Shown here in pieces: positions 50,754 to 59,938 of a stretch of DNA of 64,000 bases. The DNA is from Thalassospira sp. MCCC 1A01148 (lineage in GTDB: Bacteria; Pseudomonadota; Alphaproteobacteria; Rhodospirillales; Thalassospiraceae). Where the stretch lies: the NCBI RefSeq assembly GCF_001613795.1, contig NZ_LPVZ01000022.1, positions 186,001 to 250,000 of the forward strand, read 5' to 3'. Position 1 is the first letter of the stretch. The number at the start of each line of letters is the position of its first letter. Under the pieces are notes generated by a model, which was not told the DNA's origin, did no database searches, and was given only the letters and a program-made list of their open reading frames with translations. The position numbers and the translations under genes were made by a program.

Positions 50754-52607
50754 TTAGCTTTCGCTATCGGCAGGCGCCTGTGTCGGGGCCTGCGCCGCGT
50801 CAGAACCTTCTGAAGCGTTGTCAGCAGATTTTGCAGCATCTGGTTTTGGCGCTGCTTTTTTGCGCGGACGGCGCGGCGTGCGTTTTTTGACTTCCTTGGC
50901 CGGTGCGGCTTCAGAAGTTGTTTCGCTTGCGGTTTCTACCGGTGCTTCGGTTGCTTCCGGTGCCGGTGCGCTATCCTCTGCCGGTGTTTCTTCAGCAACT
51001 GCTTTCCTGGTCGAACGGCGCGGCTTTTTCGGGGCTGCGGCCTTTGGCTTGTCAGCTGTTTTGCGCCGGGTTGTTTTCTTCGGTGCTTCTTCCTCGTCCG
51101 TGGCTTTTTTGCCAAGGCTTGAGGCCGGGACCTTGGTCAGCAGGAAGCTTGGAACGTGATCGCCAAAGCCGACAACCGCTTTATCGTCGCGGTCATCACG
51201 ATCACGACGGTTGTTGCGATTATTGCGGTTGTTGCGATCATTGTTCCGGTCGTTGTTGCCCTTGTTGTTCTGGGCGTCACGTGCCGGTGCCTTGGGCGTT
51301 TCGGCTTCTTTCTGCTTTGGTGCTTCCGGCTGTTTTGGCGCTTCAGGCTGTGGCTGAGCTGCCTTTTCCGGTGCGGCGTCCTTTCTGTCCGACTTTGCCG
51401 GACGGGCGGAACGGTCATCGCGGTTATTTGGCTTGCGGCTTTTCTTGTTGCGACGCTTCTTGCCGGAGAAGTCCAGCTCCAGCGTTTCAATGCCGTCAAG
51501 TTCGGTCAGCGGGATGTCCATATTGATGGTCTTGTTGATCGCCGCGACCAGTTTGCCGTCTTCGGGCACGGCCAGCGTAAAGGCCTTGCCATTGCGACCC
51601 GCGCGGCCGGTACGACCGGTACGGTGCACGTAATCCTCGGCGTTGAACGGGACATCAAAGTTAAAGACGTGCGATACGTCAGAAACGTCGATACCGCGTG
51701 CGGCAACGTCGGAACAGACCAGAAGGGTGATCTCGCCGGATTTGAACTTTGCCAGTGTTTCGGTACGTTCGCTTTGTGCCAGATCCCCGTGCATGCGCCC
51801 GGCATTGAAGCCATGCTTGGTCAGCGACTTGTAAAGGATGTCGACGTCTTTTTTGCGGTTACAGAACACAAAGGCGTTGCGGACATCTTCGGCGCGGATC
51901 AGGCGACGCAGGGCCTCGCGCTTGTCAAAGTCGTCGAGAACAACAAGTTTGTGTTCAACCGTGGTCGCCATGGTCGAGGGCGGGGAGACGGTGATTTCCT
52001 TGGGATTGGACAGGAATTTGTCGGCAAGGCGCTTGATTTCCTTGGGCATGGTCGCCGAGAAGAAAAGCGTCTGGCGCTGTGTCGGCAGCATCTTTACGAT
52101 TTTTTCGATGTCGGGGATGAAGCCCATGTCGAGCATGCGGTCGGCTTCGTCTATCACAAGCAGTTTGCAATCAGACAGCAGCAGTTTGCCGCGCTCAAAC
52201 GTATCGATCAGTCGGCCCGGCGTCGCGATGATGACATCCGCACCTTTTTCAAGAACCTTGCTTTGCTCGGCAGCCGATTCACCGCCGATGATCAGGGCCT
52301 TTGAAAGCGAGATATATTTGCCGTAGGTGTCAAAGTTCGCAGCAACCTGGGTGGCCAGTTCACGGGTGGGTTCCAGAATGATGGAACGCGGCATCCGCAT
52401 GCGGGCGCGACCGTGATGAAGGATGTCAAGCATCGGCAGGGTAAAGCTGGCCGTTTTGCCCGTACCCGTTTGCGCACAGCCCAGAATGTCACGTGCCATC
52501 AGCACCGACGGAATAGCTTGGGCCTGGATCGGGGTTGGGGTGTCGTAGCCGGCATCTGCGACGGCTTTGAGGATATCTTCGCTCAGACCGAGATCGGCGA
52601 AATTCAT
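50754..52607 (-). CDS. DEAD-box RNA helicase with long disordered C-terminal tail
   Basis: A 617-residue RhlE/DeaD-like helicase. Motifs are in order: Q-motif YDTPTPIQAQAIP, Walker A AQTGTGKT (45-52), PTRELATQ, DEAD (153-156), SAT, then domain 2 with FVFCNRKKDVD, SDVAARGIDVS and HRTGRTGRAGR. After about residue 375 the protein is a low-complexity tail: Lys/Arg/Asn-rich with NNDRNNDRNNRNN repeats, then Ala/Pro/Glu-rich and Lys-rich stretches. Such tails bind RNA and drive condensates. ATG at 52607 gives the family start; 25 codons upstream are open but not conserved. It remodels ribosomal or mRNA structure, often under cold stress. Confidence 0.92.
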   Translation of the reverse strand: MNFADLGLSEDILKAVADAGYDTPTPIQAQAIPSVLMARDILGCAQTGTGKTASFTLPMLDILHHGRARMRMPRSIILEPTRELATQVAANFDTYGKYISLSKALIIGGESAAEQSKVLEKGADVIIATPGRLIDTFERGKLLLSDCKLLVIDEADRMLDMGFIPDIEKIVKMLPTQRQTLFFSATMPKEIKRLADKFLSNPKEITVSPPSTMATTVEHKLVVLDDFDKREALRRLIRAEDVRNAFVFCNRKKDVDILYKSLTKHGFNAGRMHGDLAQSERTETLAKFKSGEITLLVCSDVAARGIDVSDVSHVFNFDVPFNAEDYVHRTGRTGRAGRNGKAFTLAVPEDGKLVAAINKTINMDIPLTELDGIETLELDFSGKKRRNKKSRKPNNRDDRSARPAKSDRKDAAPEKAAQPQPEAPKQPEAPKQKEAETPKAPARDAQNNKGNNDRNNDRNNRNNRNNRRDRDDRDDKAVVGFGDHVPSFLLTKVPASSLGKKATDEEEAPKKTTRRKTADKPKAAAPKKPRRSTRKAVAEETPAEDSAPAPEATEAPVETASETTSEAAPAKEVKKRTPRRPRKKAAPKPDAAKSADNASEGSDAAQAPTQAPADSES

Positions 52608-52812
52608 ATGGTTCGTTTTCCCGCAATGAAATGCGTTAAGGTGAAGCGGATCGCTAAAAATCTGATTGCGTCGTAAAGCCAAGCCTTAATTAAGTCAAGA
52701 AAAACGCCGCTTATTTGCCTTGGAAAACCCATTCTGAGGTCTTTGAGAGACTTGTTTGCAACAATTTGACGGCGTACCCTGTCATTACAAATGCGTTTTG
52801 GGGAGAAAAACA

Positions 52813-53379
52813 GTGCTGATGGACGCAACACGTTCAAGTTTGCTGATAATCGACGTTCAGGAAAAGCTCTATCCGGCTTGTCAGGAGCCCGAACAGATCA
52901 TCGCCAATTGCTGTTTTCTGGTGAAATGTGCCAATCGCCTTGGCGTGCCGGTGACGGTCACAGAACAGTACCCAAAGGGGCTGGGGCATACCGCCAAACA
53001 GATTGTCGAACTTCTTGAAAAGCCCGGTGATTGTTCAGACGGCGGAAATGTTGTTTCCAAGGTCGCTTTTTCCGCCATTCCTGCTGACGGTTTTATCGAG
53101 AAGATGGAAGAGAACACGGGCCGGGACCAGGTGGTGGTCGCGGGCATGGAGACCCATGTCTGTGTTTTGCAGACCGTCATGGATCTGATTGAACGCGGGC
53201 GCGAGGTATATGTGGTGGCCGATGCGGTGACATCGCGTAGCCAGCAGGACAAGATTTTCGGGCTTGAGCGGATGCGTGATGCCGGGGCAAAGATCGTGAC
53301 CCGTGAAAGCGTGATGTTCGAATGGCTGCGTGTGGCCGGAACGCCCGAGTTCAAGGAACTGAGTGCGCTGATTAAATGA
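52813..53379 (+). CDS. isochorismatase-family cysteine hydrolase
   Basis: A 188-residue isochorismatase-fold hydrolase of the YcaC-like group. Asp in LLIIDVQEKLYP and the nucleophile Cys in GMETHVCVLQTVMDL are both intact, and KVAFSAI fits the catalytic Lys region. These enzymes act on amides, ureas or isochorismate-like ethers; the substrate here is unknown. GTG at 52813 is preferred because gggag lies 7 bases upstream; ATG at 52819 is a close alternative. The stop overlaps the start of the next hydrolase gene (ATGA), so the two are co-translated. Confidence 0.88.
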   Translation: MLMDATRSSLLIIDVQEKLYPACQEPEQIIANCCFLVKCANRLGVPVTVTEQYPKGLGHTAKQIVELLEKPGDCSDGGNVVSKVAFSAIPADGFIEKMEENTGRDQVVVAGMETHVCVLQTVMDLIERGREVYVVADAVTSRSQQDKIFGLERMRDAGAKIVTRESVMFEWLRVAGTPEFKELSALIK

Positions 53380-54146
53380 GTTCGCCTGCAAGGAAAGATA
53401 CCGGGCACGCCGATGGTGATGGCGTGCCCGTTGTGTTTTTGTCAGGGATGCTGGCCGATCAGCGCATGTGGCATCCGGCAATTGCCGCCCTTGGCGATCT
53501 TGACGATCCTGACGACCTAGCCAAACCCGGACTGATCCCGGTATTTTGCGAGTTGTTTGATCAGGACACAGTTGCAGACATGGCGTCTGCAGTACTCGAT
53601 ACCGCACCTGATCGCTTTGCGCTGGTGGGGATGTCGATGGGCGGGTATACCGCCTTTGAAATCCTGCGCCAGGCGCCGGAAAGGATCACTCACCTGATGC
53701 TGGTCAATACAAGGGCAACAGCCGACAGCAATGCGGTGCGACGGCGGCGTTTGTTGCTGTCGCGGATTGTCGCGGGCAAGACGCCGTTTGTTGCGGTCAA
53801 TGACGGGATGCTTGATGAAATGCTTCATCCCGATAACCGCAATGATGCGGCGCTCGTCGGATTGCTGAAAGCCATGGGGGATGCATGTGGGGCAGGGGTG
53901 TTCAAGCGGCAAAATAATGCCGTAGCGCGCCGCCCGGACAGTATGGCCGATCTTGGCGATATCGCCGTGCCATGCAGCGTTCTGGTCGGTACGCATGACC
54001 GGATTATCAGCCCGGAAAGCCACCGGGACATGGCCGAAGCCATTCCCGGTGCGACTTATCACGAGATTGCGGGGGCGGGGCATTATGTGCCGCTTGAACA
54101 ACCGCAGCTTTTTGCGCGTTGTCTTGTCGAACTTCTTGGGCGTTAG
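53376..54146 (+). CDS. alpha/beta hydrolase
   Basis: A 256-residue alpha/beta hydrolase. The oxyanion strand is VPVVFLSGMLADQRMWHP, the nucleophile Ser is in LVGMSMGGYTAFEILRQ, the acid in LVGTHDRIISPE, and the His in GAGHYVPLEQPQLF. It resembles esterase or lactonase-like members; the substrate is unknown. It overlaps the isochorismatase gene by four bases. Its stop codon overlaps the stop of the convergent lipoprotein gene (54143-54146), leaving no room for a terminator between them. Confidence 0.88.
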   Translation: MSSPARKDTGHADGDGVPVVFLSGMLADQRMWHPAIAALGDLDDPDDLAKPGLIPVFCELFDQDTVADMASAVLDTAPDRFALVGMSMGGYTAFEILRQAPERITHLMLVNTRATADSNAVRRRRLLLSRIVAGKTPFVAVNDGMLDEMLHPDNRNDAALVGLLKAMGDACGAGVFKRQNNAVARRPDSMADLGDIAVPCSVLVGTHDRIISPESHRDMAEAIPGATYHEIAGAGHYVPLEQPQLFARCLVELLGR

Positions 54147-54745
54147 CAGCTTGGCAAGAACGGGCTACAGTGCCTGTCACCGGTCTTGAGCATGTTGCGC
54201 GGGAAAAGCTGGTGAACGATGACATCAGCATTACCGTCGATCTGTTCGGCAAGCTGATCGTTGTTAAAGTGTCCCCGGGTTTCCGAGATGATCTTGTCAC
54301 CAACGCAGAAGCCAAAGCGAACAGACACATTGCTGTTGGGGTCACGTGTGCCCACTGATTGTGGATCGGTACACAGTTTGCCGCGCATTGTCGCCTGTTC
54401 CGGGGCGACGACAACGACCAGACGGCTTTCCGGTTTGATCGTTACATTGTCCTCGGCGTCAGCCGGGTCGGTTACGAAATACAGGCGCGGGTAACCATGG
54501 TTTGACAGGGCATCCGTCCAGAAATCGTCCGGGAAGGTGTTATCAGCATCAACCACTTCAAGCATCATGACATCATTTGGTGCGCCAGCGGACCTGAAGC
54601 TTTCGACTTCGGAAACGTTATAGTTCGCGCGCTCGATTGCGGCGATGCTACACCCGGCCAGCAACAGGGCCCCGGTAGCCGCCGAGGCCAATGACAGAAA
54701 ACGATTGGCCGTGTTTTTCATAAGCTTAGGTGTCTTCGAATTCAT
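54143..54745 (-). CDS. hypothetical lipoprotein
   Basis: A 200-residue exported lipoprotein: a basic start, a hydrophobic segment and the lipobox LLAGC with cysteine near residue 32. The mature part has a strand-rich soluble domain (DVMMLEVVDADNTFPDDFW, RLYFVTDPADAED, RLVVVVAPEQATMRG) and three cysteines near CTDPQS and FCVGD and at the C-terminus. No family is recognised. ATG at 54745 is preferred over 54721 because aaaggaa lies upstream at the right distance. It is convergent with the hydrolase gene with overlapping stops. Confidence 0.7.
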   Translation of the reverse strand: MNSKTPKLMKNTANRFLSLASAATGALLLAGCSIAAIERANYNVSEVESFRSAGAPNDVMMLEVVDADNTFPDDFWTDALSNHGYPRLYFVTDPADAEDNVTIKPESRLVVVVAPEQATMRGKLCTDPQSVGTRDPNSNVSVRFGFCVGDKIISETRGHFNNDQLAEQIDGNADVIVHQLFPRNMLKTGDRHCSPFLPSC

Positions 54746-54952
54746 TGGAATGTTCCTTTGATGTATTCGACCATCATTCGCTCAATGACCTAGATATTGT
54801 CTGAAAACGTCCAAAGTCACGTCCGACACGGCTATTTTGCAACTTTAAAGTGACATTATTCACAAGCGGCTACTAAAACACGGCGGGATGACCGGGGCCA
54901 GCTGGCGGTTTTGCCGTTCGGTCAGGCGCAGAGCAAAACCGCTGTGCGATCT

Positions 54953-55873
54953 TTAGAAAACCGACCGGCCAATGGCGCGGATCAGTATTTCCAGCGCGCG
55001 AATGCCAGCAGCCGAATTGCCCCGCTGATCGAGGCGTGGCGACCATACGCAGACCGAAAATTCACCCGGAACCACGCCAATAATACCGCCGCCGACGCCG
55101 CTTTTTGCCGGTATGCCAACCGTAAAGGCAAAGTCGCCAACCCCGTCATACATTCCGCATGTCAGCATTAGTGCGTTGATGCGACTGGTTTCTTCGGCCG
55201 TAATAACAGGTTTGCCATCCATGCCCACACCCCGGCAGGCCAGAAAGCGACAGGCGCGTGCCAGTTCGCGGGCGGTCATTGCGACCGAACACTGTTTGAA
55301 ATAGGCGCGTACAACGTCTTCGACAGGATTGTCGAGTTTTCCGAAGCTTTTCATCAGATAGGCAATGGCACGGTTGCGATCACCGTGCTGGTCCTCGGAC
55401 AGATAAACATCGTTATCAACGCGAATATCGGGATTGCCGCAAAGCTGCCCGAGAAATTCGGCAACAGATCGATCCGGGTTCGCATAGCGCGACGTGATCA
55501 GATCAGCGACCCGGATGGCGCCAGCATTGATAAACGGGTTGCGCGGTATGCCGTTTTCCTGCTCGAGCTGGATCAGGGAATTGAAGGCAGAACCGGACGG
55601 TTCGCGGCGCACGGCCTGCCACAGGTTGTCACCATGGGCGCGCTGGGCCAGCACAAGCGCGAACATCTTTGAAATGCTTTGAATGGAGAAGGGCAAATCG
55701 GCGTGGCCGATGGCAAATTCCTGTCCATCGATGCCGCAGATGACCATGGCAAAATGATCATCGGGCACATCCGAAAGAGCGGGAATGTAATCAGCCTTGC
55801 GGGCAGTGGCGAAATCTGCCCTGGCAACCTCGTCAGCGATCTGTCCAAGGATGGCAGCATAATCGTGAGACAC
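54953..55873 (-). CDS. glsA: glutaminase
   Basis: A 306-residue serine-dependent glutaminase close to E. coli YneH (308). The catalytic Ser-x-x-Lys is in FSIQSISKMFAL; other family blocks are NPFINAGAIRVADLI, CSVAMTARELARACRFLACR, MLTCGMYDGVGDFAFTVGIP and AKSGVGGGIIGVVPG. It converts glutamine to glutamate and ammonia in the cytoplasm. GTG at 55873 with an agga site 7 bases upstream gives the family length; the frame is open upstream to 55993 but this lead lacks homology and crosses the parE terminator region. Confidence 0.93.
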   Translation of the reverse strand: MSHDYAAILGQIADEVARADFATARKADYIPALSDVPDDHFAMVICGIDGQEFAIGHADLPFSIQSISKMFALVLAQRAHGDNLWQAVRREPSGSAFNSLIQLEQENGIPRNPFINAGAIRVADLITSRYANPDRSVAEFLGQLCGNPDIRVDNDVYLSEDQHGDRNRAIAYLMKSFGKLDNPVEDVVRAYFKQCSVAMTARELARACRFLACRGVGMDGKPVITAEETSRINALMLTCGMYDGVGDFAFTVGIPAKSGVGGGIIGVVPGEFSVCVWSPRLDQRGNSAAGIRALEILIRAIGRSVF

Positions 55874-55911
55874 TATGCGATCCTGTCTTTTTACGGTTGG
55901 GGAATGCGGAC

Positions 55912-55940
55912 AAAAAACCCGGCACAACTGGCCGGGTTTT
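55912..55940 (-). terminator. terminator of parE (topoisomerase IV)
   Basis: On the minus strand AACCCGGC and GCCGGGTT form a stem followed by TTTTTG, 22 bases after the parE stop. The A-run on the other side makes it partly bidirectional. Confidence 0.8.
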
Positions 55941-55961
55941 GTCGATAGTTTTGCGTGCTGA

Positions 55962-57944
55962 TCAGACGTCGATATCCTCGACGAAGCGGGCATGTTCCTG
56001 AATGAACTGGAAACGCAGTTCCGGCTTTTTACCCATCAGGCGGGTCACCAGATCCTTGGTCTGACCACGTGCATCCGGTTCCGCTGCATCTGGCAGGGTA
56101 ACGCGCAACAGTGTACGTTTTTTCGGGGCCATGGTGGTTTCACGCAGCTGGGCCGGGGGCATTTCACCCAGACCTTTAAAGCGGGAAATCTCGACCTTGT
56201 TGCGGTTCTTGAACTCGCTTTCGATCAGGACTTCTTTTTCGGCATCATCCATCGCGTAGACCGATTTGCCGCCCTGAGTCAGACGATAGAGCGGCGGCAT
56301 CGCAAGATACAAGCTTCCGCTTTCGATCAGACCGGGCATTTCCTGATAGAAGAAGGTCATCAGAAGGGACGCGATATGCGCGCCATCGACGTCGGCATCG
56401 GTCATGATGATGATGCGTTCATACCGCAGGTCATTATGGCGGAAATCGGACCCGGAACCGCAGCCAAAGGCTTCGATCATGTCCTTGATTTCCTGGTTGG
56501 CCATCATCTTTTCATAGGTCGCCGATGCGACGTTCAGGATCTTGCCGCGCAGTGGCAGGACGGCCTGCGTTTCGCGGTCACGGGCCTGCTTGGCAGAACC
56601 ACCTGCGGAGTCACCCTCCACCAGGAAGATTTCAGTGCCCGCCGCGATGGAACGTGAACAGTCGGCAAGCTTGCCCGGCAGACGCAGGCGACGGGTGGCC
56701 GACTGACGCTTGGTTTCTTTTTTCTCCTTGCGGCGCTGGCGTTCTTCGGCGCGCAGGATGATCCGTTCAAGCAGACGCTTGGCGTTTTCAGTGTCCCCGG
56801 TCAGCCAGTGGTCAAAGTGGTCACGGACCGCGGTTTCAACCAGTTTGGTTGCACCCTGTGTGCCGAGCTTTTCCTTGGTCTGGCCCTGGAACTGTGGATC
56901 GGGGATAAAGACCGAAAGCATGATGCAGCCGCCGCCAAAGACATCTTCGGCGGTGATGGCCGATGCCTTTTTCTGGCCCAGCATATCGCCATAGGCCTTG
57001 ATCGCCTTGGTCAGGGCATAGCGGAAGCCGGCCTCGTGCGTGCCGCCAAGCGGGGTCGGGACGGTGTTACAATAGGAATGGAAGTAACCTTCGCCGCTTT
57101 CGGGCCAGCCAACAGCCCATTCGACACGACCGGCACTGTCAGCGAACTTGGCTTCGCCTGCGAACGGGCGGTCGGTGACAAGATCGCGGCCCTCAAGGGT
57201 CATTTCCAGATAGTCGAGAATCCCGTTGGGGAATTTCAGGACTTCCTGCTGCGGGGTCGGATCGTCACTGGTCAGAAGCGACGGGTCAACCGACCAGCGG
57301 ATTTCAACGCCCTTGTACAGATAGGCCTTGGAGCGCGCCATGCGGAAGATGGTCGCTGCCTTGAGCTTGGCACGTGCGCCGAAAATCTCGGGATCGGGTT
57401 TAAAGATAACCGTGGTGCCGCGGCGATTGTTGATCGCGCCGCCATCCTGCAAAGGACCAAGCGGGGTGCCTTTGGAATATTCCTGAAACACCATTTTGCG
57501 GTCACGGCAGACTTCAACGCGGAACTTTTCGGTCAGCGCGTTCACCACAGACATACCAACACCGTGCAAACCGCCCGATGTCTCATACGCCTTGCCAGAG
57601 AACTTGCCACCCGAATGCAGGGTGGTCAGGATGACTTCAAGCGCGGATTTGTCCGGAAATTTCGGATGCGGGTCGGTCGGAATACCGCGCCCGTTATCGC
57701 GCACCAGCACCGTATTGTCTGGCTGCAGTTCCAGTTCGATCCAGTCAGCGTGGCCTGCGACCGCTTCGTCCATGGAGTTATCGAGAATTTCCGCGACGAG
57801 ATGGTGCAGTGCTGCATCATCGGTGCCGCCGATATACATACCGGGGCGTCGACGGACGGGCTCAAGGCCCTCGAGAACTTCAATATCCTTGGCGGAATAG
57901 GCTTTGTCGGTGGACTGGTTTGAATCTTCAAAAAGGTCGGTCAT
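55962..57944 (-). CDS. parE: DNA topoisomerase IV subunit B
   Basis: A 660-residue type IIA topoisomerase ATPase subunit. The GHKL ATP site is EILDNSMDEAVAGHADWIEL, DNGRGIPTD and GLHGVGMSVVNAL. The TOPRIM domain has EGDSAGGSAKQARDRETQAV and MTDADVDGAHIASLLM. The length and the YIGGTDDAALHHL start favour ParE over GyrB (about 800). With ParC it decatenates daughter chromosomes. The parC gene is not adjacent. The gene is divergent from the thioesterase at 58240. Confidence 0.95.
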   Translation of the reverse strand: MTDLFEDSNQSTDKAYSAKDIEVLEGLEPVRRRPGMYIGGTDDAALHHLVAEILDNSMDEAVAGHADWIELELQPDNTVLVRDNGRGIPTDPHPKFPDKSALEVILTTLHSGGKFSGKAYETSGGLHGVGMSVVNALTEKFRVEVCRDRKMVFQEYSKGTPLGPLQDGGAINNRRGTTVIFKPDPEIFGARAKLKAATIFRMARSKAYLYKGVEIRWSVDPSLLTSDDPTPQQEVLKFPNGILDYLEMTLEGRDLVTDRPFAGEAKFADSAGRVEWAVGWPESGEGYFHSYCNTVPTPLGGTHEAGFRYALTKAIKAYGDMLGQKKASAITAEDVFGGGCIMLSVFIPDPQFQGQTKEKLGTQGATKLVETAVRDHFDHWLTGDTENAKRLLERIILRAEERQRRKEKKETKRQSATRRLRLPGKLADCSRSIAAGTEIFLVEGDSAGGSAKQARDRETQAVLPLRGKILNVASATYEKMMANQEIKDMIEAFGCGSGSDFRHNDLRYERIIIMTDADVDGAHIASLLMTFFYQEMPGLIESGSLYLAMPPLYRLTQGGKSVYAMDDAEKEVLIESEFKNRNKVEISRFKGLGEMPPAQLRETTMAPKKRTLLRVTLPDAAEPDARGQTKDLVTRLMGKKPELRFQFIQEHARFVEDIDV

Positions 57945-58198
57945 GCCCCGGAACGCAACTTCTTTTATTGTGTTAAAACAAGGCCCAATACCGTATATCT
58001 GTTCTTCGATATTCAGGGCTTGGAAGCCTTGGCGCTAAACGAGTACCATATCTTTGTCGGTTCGTACCATAGGATCGGTGCGCAACGACCATAAAAATGT
58101 GTTTTTGAATCCAATGCAAGTGGTGGTCGCCAAATCCGACCATATTTTCGCAAAGCCAGGATGCAGAAAACCGCGACCGGGAGGTCCAATAAAAAAAT

Positions 58199-58220
58199 GA
58201 CATGTCGAAACAGACATGTC
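58199..58220. promoter_or_regulatory. double GACATGTC palindrome
   Basis: Two copies of the self-palindromic octamer GACATGTC (58199-58206 and 58213-58220), six bases apart, lie about 20 bases upstream of the thioesterase start. The A-run to the left makes it look like a terminator on the minus strand, but no minus-strand gene precedes it. It is either an operator in the parE/thioesterase divergent region or a leader hairpin. Confidence 0.4.
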
Positions 58221-58239
58221 GCAAACAGGAGTGAGCCTG

Positions 58240-58665
58240 ATGGCGACAGATAAAGAGCAATCCCTTTTTGCGGAAAGCACCATGCCGCGCGGTGATTTGT
58301 GTACCCGCACCCTTGCCATGCCCAAAGATACAAACCCCAGTGGTGATATTTTCGGTGGCTGGCTGATGTCGCAAATGGATATTGCCGGTGGCGTGCTGGC
58401 AAGCCAGATTGCCGAAGGGCGTGTTGCGACCATCGCAGTCGATGGCATGACATTCCACCGTCCGGTCTATGTCGGCGATACCGTTTGTGTGTATGGCGAT
58501 ATTGAGCGTATCGGTAATACATCGATGGTGCTGCATCTTGAAAGCTGGGTGCTGCGCAAGAATCAGCCGCCGCGCATCAAGGTGACCGAAGCGACCTTTA
58601 CCTTCGTTGCCATCGACGCCGAAGGCCGCCCGCGTCAGGTCCGCCGTGACGAGGCAGAAGCCTAA
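58240..58665 (+). CDS. acyl-CoA thioesterase, YciA type
   Basis: A 141-residue hotdog-fold thioesterase. The active-site motif MPKDTNPSGDIFGGWLMSQM is diagnostic of the YciA/BACH group, followed by VATIAVDGMTFHRPVYVGDT and VTEATFTFVAIDAEGRPR. It hydrolyses short- to medium-chain acyl-CoA in the cytoplasm. ATG at 58240 is preferred, 8 bases after aggag; a GTG at 58231 in the same frame is possible. Confidence 0.92.
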   Translation: MATDKEQSLFAESTMPRGDLCTRTLAMPKDTNPSGDIFGGWLMSQMDIAGGVLASQIAEGRVATIAVDGMTFHRPVYVGDTVCVYGDIERIGNTSMVLHLESWVLRKNQPPRIKVTEATFTFVAIDAEGRPRQVRRDEAEA

Positions 58666-58706
58666 GCCAAACAGGGCCAGACCAGGCCAAATTCAGGAGC
58701 CCCGCC

Positions 58707-59126
58707 ATGCAGAGCCGCGCCGTGTCCCATTTGATGACCCGTCTGGTTTTGGTTGGCGGGGCTTTGTTCTTTTCGATCACTGCCCATGCCGGGGAAGCCG
58801 ATGTGGTTGCCGCCACGGCGACCAAAACCGGCGAGAATACCTATCGGTTTGACGTGACCGTGGCGCATGACGACACCGGCTGGGATCATTATGCCAATGT
58901 CTGGCAGGTGATCGGGCCGGATGGCGCCATTATTGGGGAACGGATTCTGGCCCATCCGCATGTCAATGAGCAGCCCTTTACCCGGTCTTTGTCCGGTGTT
59001 TCCATCCCGACCGATATCACCGGCGTTACGCTCAGGGCCGGTGATCTGGTGCATGAATTTGGCGGAGCGGAGCTGTATCTTGAATTGCCCTCAGAGGTCG
59101 GCCAGACGGTGACTGTTTCGGATTAA
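58707..59126 (+). CDS. conserved periplasmic protein of unknown function
   Basis: A 139-residue exported protein. A signal peptide ends ITAHAGE (about residue 28). The mature part is a small beta-rich domain with TYRFDVTVAHDDTGWDHYAN, HPHVNEQPFTRSLSGV and TLRAGDLVHEFGGAELYLEL; the His/Asp clusters could bind a metal. I recall similar unnamed proteins in proteobacteria but no assigned function. Its stop shares bases with the stop of the convergent TauE/SafE-like gene (TTAA at 59123-59126). Confidence 0.75.
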   Translation: MQSRAVSHLMTRLVLVGGALFFSITAHAGEADVVAATATKTGENTYRFDVTVAHDDTGWDHYANVWQVIGPDGAIIGERILAHPHVNEQPFTRSLSGVSIPTDITGVTLRAGDLVHEFGGAELYLELPSEVGQTVTVSD

Positions 59127-59908
59127 ACGGGCAGGCAAAGCGCGATCAGGCCCATGGCCGGTTCGGCAAGGGTCAGCATTCCGATCGCAATCAGTGTGCA
59201 GGCAATCATCTTCCTAATGAAATCTCCCGCATAATCACGTGTTGCTGAACGTTTCAGGAAGCTGATGCCAAGGGCGGCAAAGACGACGGCGGGCAGGGCG
59301 GCAAGCGCAAAGCAGGCCATGAACAAACCGGCCCTGGCAACAGTGCCCGTCATCATCGCGGTCAGAAGCGCGTTATAGACCATCGCACAGGGTGTAAGTC
59401 CAAGTGCCGCGCCGAGCGAGAACTTACCAATCCCGGCCCGGATTGCATGGGGCGTGATGTTCGGTGATTGAAAGGTTTGCTCAGCTGGCGACGTGTGCCC
59501 AGTGGCAGGGATGCCTGCCAGCGCCGGGCGCAGGGTGGTTTGAAACAGGAATTTCGGGATCAGATGGTCAAGGTGGTGGAGTGCCGGTGCAATGCCGATC
59601 ACGGCCAGCCCGGAATAGATCACCACCAGACCGGCAAGTACACGCAGCACCGATTGCCAGCCCGCTGTGACCAGGAGGGCGTCAAACGCGCCGCCAATCC
59701 CGCCAACAAGCAGGCCTGCAAGAATATAGGTCGTACTGCGTCCCGCCTGCATCAGGACAAGGGCGCGGAATTGCCGTTTTGCCGGACCTTTATGCAGGCC
59801 GCATGCGGCAAGGATGTTCGAGGCAATTGCCCCGCACATCCCCGCGCAATGCAGGCTGCTGGCAAGACCCAGCAAAAGGCCGCTGATGATCACATAACTG
59901 ATCGACAT
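59123..59908 (-). CDS. TauE/SafE-like membrane protein (COG2836 type)
   Basis: A 261-residue inner-membrane protein with about six helices. It starts SYVIISGLLLGLASSLHCAG, and the motif HCAGMCGA in helix 1 is diagnostic of the DsbD/UreH-like branch labelled sulfite exporter TauE/SafE. Related proteins are linked to metal or cytochrome oxidase assembly, and the HCxGMCG motif is a likely metal or thiol site. The substrate is unknown. It lies 30 bases downstream of the copper amine oxidase stop region's opposite end, on the same strand, and could support copper loading of that enzyme (inference only). Confidence 0.83.
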   Translation of the reverse strand: MSISYVIISGLLLGLASSLHCAGMCGAIASNILAACGLHKGPAKRQFRALVLMQAGRSTTYILAGLLVGGIGGAFDALLVTAGWQSVLRVLAGLVVIYSGLAVIGIAPALHHLDHLIPKFLFQTTLRPALAGIPATGHTSPAEQTFQSPNITPHAIRAGIGKFSLGAALGLTPCAMVYNALLTAMMTGTVARAGLFMACFALAALPAVVFAALGISFLKRSATRDYAGDFIRKMIACTLIAIGMLTLAEPAMGLIALCLPV

Positions 59909-59938
59909 GGTGACATGTCCTGATGGGTGTCGATCAGA

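Noticed and set aside
51156-52304. 382-codon frame antisense to the DEAD-box gene
   Set aside because: Shadow of helicase codons; no start context and hydrophobic runs come from reversed Asn/Asp repeats.
56808-57923. 371-codon frame antisense to topoisomerase parE
   Set aside because: Shadow of a certain gene with no independent motifs.
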